A stretch of DNA of 64,000 bases from Aquatica leii. Lineage: Eukaryota > Arthropoda > Insecta > Coleoptera > Lampyridae. This document shows positions 59,755 through 64,000 of this stretch, in pieces. How positions within the stretch are numbered: position 1 is the stretch's first letter; every line of letters starts with the position of its first letter. Both the position numbers and the translations under genes were made by a program. The notes beneath the pieces were generated by a model. That model saw only the letters and a program-made list of their open reading frames with translations. It was not told the DNA's origin and did no database searches. The stretch is taken from assembly GCA_035610365.1 (NCBI GenBank), contig CM069436.1, forward strand, positions 64,123,505 to 64,187,504, read 5' to 3'.

Positions 59755-60441
59755 CTTTTAGCAAATTACAAAGAATTAAACTAAAATTGTGTAAATTTAA
59801 TATAGATCTTGTATGCAAACCTGGAAAATTAACGTTTATTGCAGATGCACTGAGACCTTAATTTCCAAGCAGATCAGAATAGTACTGATGTATGTTTGAT
59901 TAAAGTTTTACATACAATATACACGAGGGAATAACTTGAAAACAAAAATAGTTACAAAAAAATATTATGCTTCGTAATATACTATATTTTAAATAACAAG
60001 ATAATAATTCTGTCAATTTTGAATTATTTACAAATATACATGAAACTCATTTTGGTATCAGTAAGACAAAAATTTGGACAAGGTTGTTATTTTATTGGAT
60101 CAATATAGATTTTGATAATGAAAAATTTATGAGCAATTGTAGAATTTCAAATAAATGCAGAGTTCAAAATGTCAAATATCAAAGAACCAATGATAATTCA
60201 AGATAGACATTTTAGAGTAAGCAAATAAATCATATTTGGTTTTGATTGATTATTATTCAAACTGGTAAAATTAATAAAACTAAAAAATAAAACTGCTCGT
60301 GACGTTATTAAAGTACTAAAAGTAATTTTTTCCATACATGGAATTGTCAAAAAATTAATATCTAACAATTTGACCTTTAATTTCTTAGATTTAGTAATAA
60401 GTGGCAATCTTAAAAGCAATGGTTTAGCTGAAAGAGATTAG
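59755..60441 (+). pseudogene. Gypsy element 2 RNase H end and integrase
   Basis: 59766-59862 reads LQRIKLKLCKFNIDLVCKPG then KLTFIADALRP, the classic end of RNase H. Integrase follows: HETHFGISKTK near 60039-60071 and LLFYWINIDFD, the zinc-binding start; then KTAREVIKVLK and IFSIHGIVKKLISNN near 60290-60370, and SNGLAERD at 60415-60438, the core box with its catalytic Glu. The frame is cut right there by the Bel/Pao piece. Confidence 0.7.
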
Positions 60442-60442
60442 T

Positions 60443-61251
60443 TGCGGTGACACCCTTAGAAATCAGCTGTATTTGATAGAGTAGAAACATGACACCATTT
60501 ATCATTTTTTGTGGTTTCCTGGATTTCTACGACCCGATTACACACAAACGATTTTAGAAGAAATGGATTTGTTTTTAGCCACCCTAAGACAATAGACAAA
60601 TCTGTCCAGCAAAAACGCCGAGAAAATTGTATGTTTAACGCTTTTGTACATTGATCTAGCGATTTTGCCAAAATCGTAGCTCCATACAATTCCAACCGAG
60701 GAAATGTTACAAGTTTAAGAAGAGCAACCTTTGGCTTTGCAAAAAGAAGTTTAACAGGAACATAACCGATGTGGTGAGTAAAACGTAAATATATATACAC
60801 GCACTATAAGCTCGCGTTGAAGCGTCAGAGAATCCGTAAATTTGGACATCAATGTGGTTACAGAGAAGTGCAAATCTGGATCTTTTAAGTGCATTTAAAG
60901 CAAGTAATTCCTTACGAAACAAAATCAATTTAGATTTTAACTCATTCGGAAGAGGATCGTTCCAAGAAAGTTTTTCTAGCCAGACCAGACCAGAATAATT
61001 TTTGCTATAATAATAAACGGACTTAAGAATCCTAAAAGATCGAAAATTTGAGAATTTTCAGATAAAATAACGCGTTTAGTTATTTCGTTCTTTGCGGGCG
61101 CAGATGAAAAACATGAGGTCATCTGATAAACAGGACCACAATAAACCCAACGACATAACATTAGGGTGAATATCCAATTCGTAAATGCCATTTAGAACTT
61201 CGCGATTATTAGAAGCCCCTTGTGTAGATTAAATTTGCCAGAAGATGATTT
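60443..61251 (-). pseudogene. Bel/Pao pol fragment (RT end and RNase H)
   Basis: Minus strand, in order from 61251: SSGKFNLHKGASNNREVLNG (the F.LRKW.SN box), a shifted frame with KRVILSENSQIFDLLGFLSP near 61075-61015 (the TKRxxLSxxAxxFDPLG box), IYGFSDASTRAYSACIY near 60843-60790, then VALLKLVTFPRLELYGATIL near 60728-60670, CWTDLSIVLGWL, FVCNRVVEIQETT, and NTADF plus SKGVTATNL ending near 60445. This is about 270 codons' worth of Pao pol with two or three shifts. No LTR or other gene of that element is present; both ends are flush with gypsy-2 sequence. Confidence 0.8.
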
Positions 61252-61259
61252 AGGCTTAA

Positions 61260-61670
61260 AAATTTTGAATTAGATTTTTTTCTGTTAGTTAATAGAAATA
61301 TACCAGTATAGTAATTTTCCACTTGCATAATTACTATTTTTTAAATGAACCATTGAATGATCAATTGTTAAAACCTATAGTAGTAAAGAATTTTAATACG
61401 GTTTTAACTAGTTCAAAGTTCAACAATAAATATTATGAGAGATCAGCATTGAGAAAGAATGTTGTATACAAAACAGGCAAAATCTAAAAACCGGAAAAAA
61501 TAGTTAAACAACGTAATACACTTCGATCTTTCGTGTTGAAAGATGAGGAAGGTAGATTTAAAAGACGGAGCACGTTATTTATTGGACATTCGCATTTATC
61601 ATCTAAATTAAGTTGTTTTTTAGACAATTTTTTATTTAGTAAAGTAGAAACTAAATTCAATTTTTAAAAT
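61260..61670 (+). pseudogene. Gypsy element 2 integrase C-terminus
   Basis: RNIPV with a following NFPLA piece near 61290-61330 recalls the YRNTP/SPAELL box. Then KNFNTVLTSSKFNNKYYERS near 61387-61446, LRKNVVYKTGKI, KPEKIVKQRNTLRSFVLKDE near 61489-61548 and GRFKRRSTLFI form the SH3-like C-terminal domain of mag/gypsy integrases. It continues, in the same orientation, the integrase cut at 60441. Confidence 0.65.
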
Positions 61671-61982
61671 GAACTCTAATCAGATATGTCAAGAAACATG
61701 AGTGAGAAACAGGAAGTCATTTCAGAGAATAAAGATTTGAGATCTGAAAAGATATCCAAACTTCCAAGTAAATGAGATTTATAAAATTGTAAGTCTTAGG
61801 TTACAGAGTTAGTTTTGTTTTACTTTTTGTATATAAAGAAAGAGGAGTTATATATGAATTTATGCAAAAATAGTGAAACGCAACCAATGGTGCTTGTTGG
61901 CAAGAGTGTCGACAGCACACACTTTGCACTTTAATGTAAGCTTAAGTAGTTGTGGTAACCATAATAAAATTAGTTAGTAGGG

Positions 61983-62220
61983 TTATAAGCGACTTTCGGC
62001 TTAGACTGCGTCGTAGTTATACACTCAGACTTTTTAGGTTTGATCCTAGTCTCTACTTGAGAGCCAAAACAAGAAGTAGAACTTGGTCTTTGCCGTATTG
62101 TCGTTTGTGAACCCAAACAAACTGACGTTTTGCAAGACATTGCAGCTTGCATCTTTAGATGCAAGCCTAAAAAGTCTGGGTGTTAGCTACGACGCGGTCT
62201 ACGCCAAAAGTGGCTTATAA
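61983..62220 (+). repeat. Foldback repeat with ~58-bp inverted termini
   Basis: 61983-62041 and 62162-62220 are reverse complements over about 58 bp with roughly eight mismatches: TTATAAGCGACTTTCGGCTT opposes AAAGTGGCTTATAA, and GTCGTAG, CAGACTTTTTAGG match in both. An internal perfect palindrome, CTTGCATCTTTAGATGCAAG, lies at about 62146-62165. Relatives occur at 8521-8660 and 20841-20900. The 20.8-kb relative also matches beyond the right terminus, so the true element may be longer. Confidence 0.75.
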
Positions 62221-62249
62221 TCATAAACAAAATAACCGAGAAAGCTTAA

Positions 62250-64000
62250 TATTTTATATTAATTAGTATATGGCCTTCCTATATTTTTTTTCGTAATATA
62301 TGCTACAAACGTAAAAATGATACGAACTTTCAATCAAATTTGAGTAGCTAATCTGTCATAATTGGAATGTTCATTCAAGCTTTTTTGTTAGATTTGCAGT
62401 TCACACGTAACGAAACTCATTTTATAACTAACAGCAATTTTTTATTAGTAATACTAATACAATAGAGAACTGTTGTTTCTTGCTTATTTTACCCTTTGAA
62501 CATATTTTCCGTTTTAGCACAATACTCTTATTAGGCAAAAGACAAATAAACCGGTTAAATTCGAAACGGTAATTTTTTCACAAAATTTGCTACGCATTTA
62601 AAATTTACATTGTAATAAATTGAAAACTTTTTTAGCTACGTTTTAAATTCTAAAATTTTGATTTACTAATGTTTTTGTAAACATTTTCATTCTTAGAATA
62701 TAATTATTCTATTACGTGCTTTTGTAAACCACTTTTAAGTTAACTGTCCTATTTTTAATCTTGCAGTATTCAAATAACTTCGCTTTTTACAAACGTTTCT
62801 AGTTGAATGCCAATTAAATTTAGTAAATTTGTAATTTTTTAATAAACGTTTAAATTAAGAATTAGTGATCTCAAAAAATCATCTTACTACATTTTTCTTT
62901 ATAGGATCAAATACAAAATTCATTTGTGTCATTTTCTTTAATGCATGGAGTAGAAAAACAAAAATAATTTCAATTGGTGTAATGACAATTTTTTTACAAT
63001 GTTTTGTAAACTATACTTTGAGAACAACACATCTTAAACACAAAATTTTCCAAAAAAAAGATAAAATGACCAGGAATTGAAAATTAATTAGTAAAAAATT
63101 ATATAAAAACATGTTTAAGATTAAAAGTAATAGATATTGAAATAATTAAGTGTAAACAATTAAAAACATCTAAAATTGTGTATATTTATGTATTTGTTTT
63201 ATAGTACGCAAAGATATAAAAATTAAAATCAATAAAAAAATTTAGAGCATAACATACATAAAAAGTACTAATAGAAATATAGACTAGAAACGCTTGTGGT
63301 AAATAAAAACGAAATTTTATGCTTTTAGTAGAATGTGTTTGTTGCATTGAATAATAATTGTAAAATTAATATTCAAATACATATTTTACATAAACAGGAA
63401 ACTTGATGTAAATACAGTCAATATAGTGCCTGAAATAAGCGAACGTGGTGCTTTAGAGGAAACTACAACGTTTCAAAAATAAATTAATAATACAATTGCT
63501 ATTGATTTTTATATTTTTAATTCTGTTGGAGCATGTATACGGCATATATTAAGTATGCAGTTACGTCACTAAAATTACGGCTACATTGTTAAAACTTCTT
63601 AATTTAATGATGCACACACGTAAACCTTAATTATACGACAACAAACGCATCAAATTTACTACGGTGTTACTTAACTTTTTATTTAAAAAAAATATTTACT
63701 TTAGACACGTTACTAATAATAACACTACAAAAAATCTTTAAACTATGCTTAAGCCAGTTGAGTAAATTTACAAATATTTGTATGGATTAAAGCACAGTTT
63801 GTAAACATGCCTAAAGAACATAAATAATACCAAAAAAATGCATTTTTTAAAATAAGTGCAAAAATAAAAAGAAGATTTATTTTACAAAATCTTTTTTAGA
63901 AAAAATACTTTTTTAAAAACTAAAATTTTTGGTACAGACAAAAAATTAAGAAACAAATTCTAAGTTTATACAATTTTTAAATCTACAAACAGTAGGTAAG
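62250..64000. other. AT-rich stretch without recognised genes
   Basis: No coding motif, terminal repeat or tandem array seen to the end of the window. Confidence 0.5.

Overview
This looks like repeat-rich nuclear DNA from an arthropod, most likely an insect. It is strongly AT-rich. No open frame spans an obvious host gene, and almost every recognisable coding stretch is a decayed transposon piece. A retroelement primer-binding site complementary to an arthropod-type tRNA-Lys 3' end, and tRNA-derived SINE-like fragments, fit this. Insect order cannot be told from the sequence. I found no intact host gene, no rRNA gene, no CRISPR array and no bacterial-type operon.

Layout. 1-5 kb: a tyrosine-recombinase-like (Crypton-type) fossil on the minus strand, split by a 114-bp palindrome. 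5.7-8.1 kb: a Ty1/copia fossil. 9-11.2 kb: a GC-richer patch, a tRNA-like SINE head, and a heat-shock-type promoter (HSE modules, TATA box, initiator) with no coding sequence behind it. 15.5-17.8 kb: a LINE relic with extreme purine bias on one strand, then diverged ~150-bp tandem repeats. 20.8-25.7 kb: a minisatellite, a minus-strand LINE endonuclease piece, a second copia fossil, and a 331-bp tandem array attached to an inverted repeat. 29.1-31.9 kb: a SINE-like repeat and a 2.29-kb piggyBac element with both TIRs and TTAA duplications but a dead transposase. 33.5-34.6 kb: a compact Penelope-like element with inverted arms, an open GIY-YIG frame and a hammerhead-like motif. 34.6-36.7 kb: hAT (TTF zinc finger) and Harbinger fossils on the minus strand. 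37.9-43.3 kb: a jockey-like RT scrap, a CRE/TATA promoter-like site, and a 4.46-kb LOA/R1-like LINE flanked by a 13-bp target-site duplication. 47.1-48.9 kb: a Charlie-type hAT fossil. 49.2-53.5 kb: a gypsy element cut off inside integrase. 54.7-55.35 kb: a Tc1/mariner-type deletion derivative. 56.9-61.7 kb: an older gypsy element interrupted by a reverse-oriented Bel/Pao piece and other insertions. 62.0-62.2 kb: a foldback repeat that has relatives at 8.5 and 20.8 kb.

The window is a layered record of several LINE, LTR, Penelope and DNA-transposon invasions. The items most worth following up are the Penelope-like unit with its ribozyme-like motif, the orphan heat-shock promoter, and the well-bounded piggyBac and LOA insertions. 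All family calls rest on reading motifs by eye; no database search was run.
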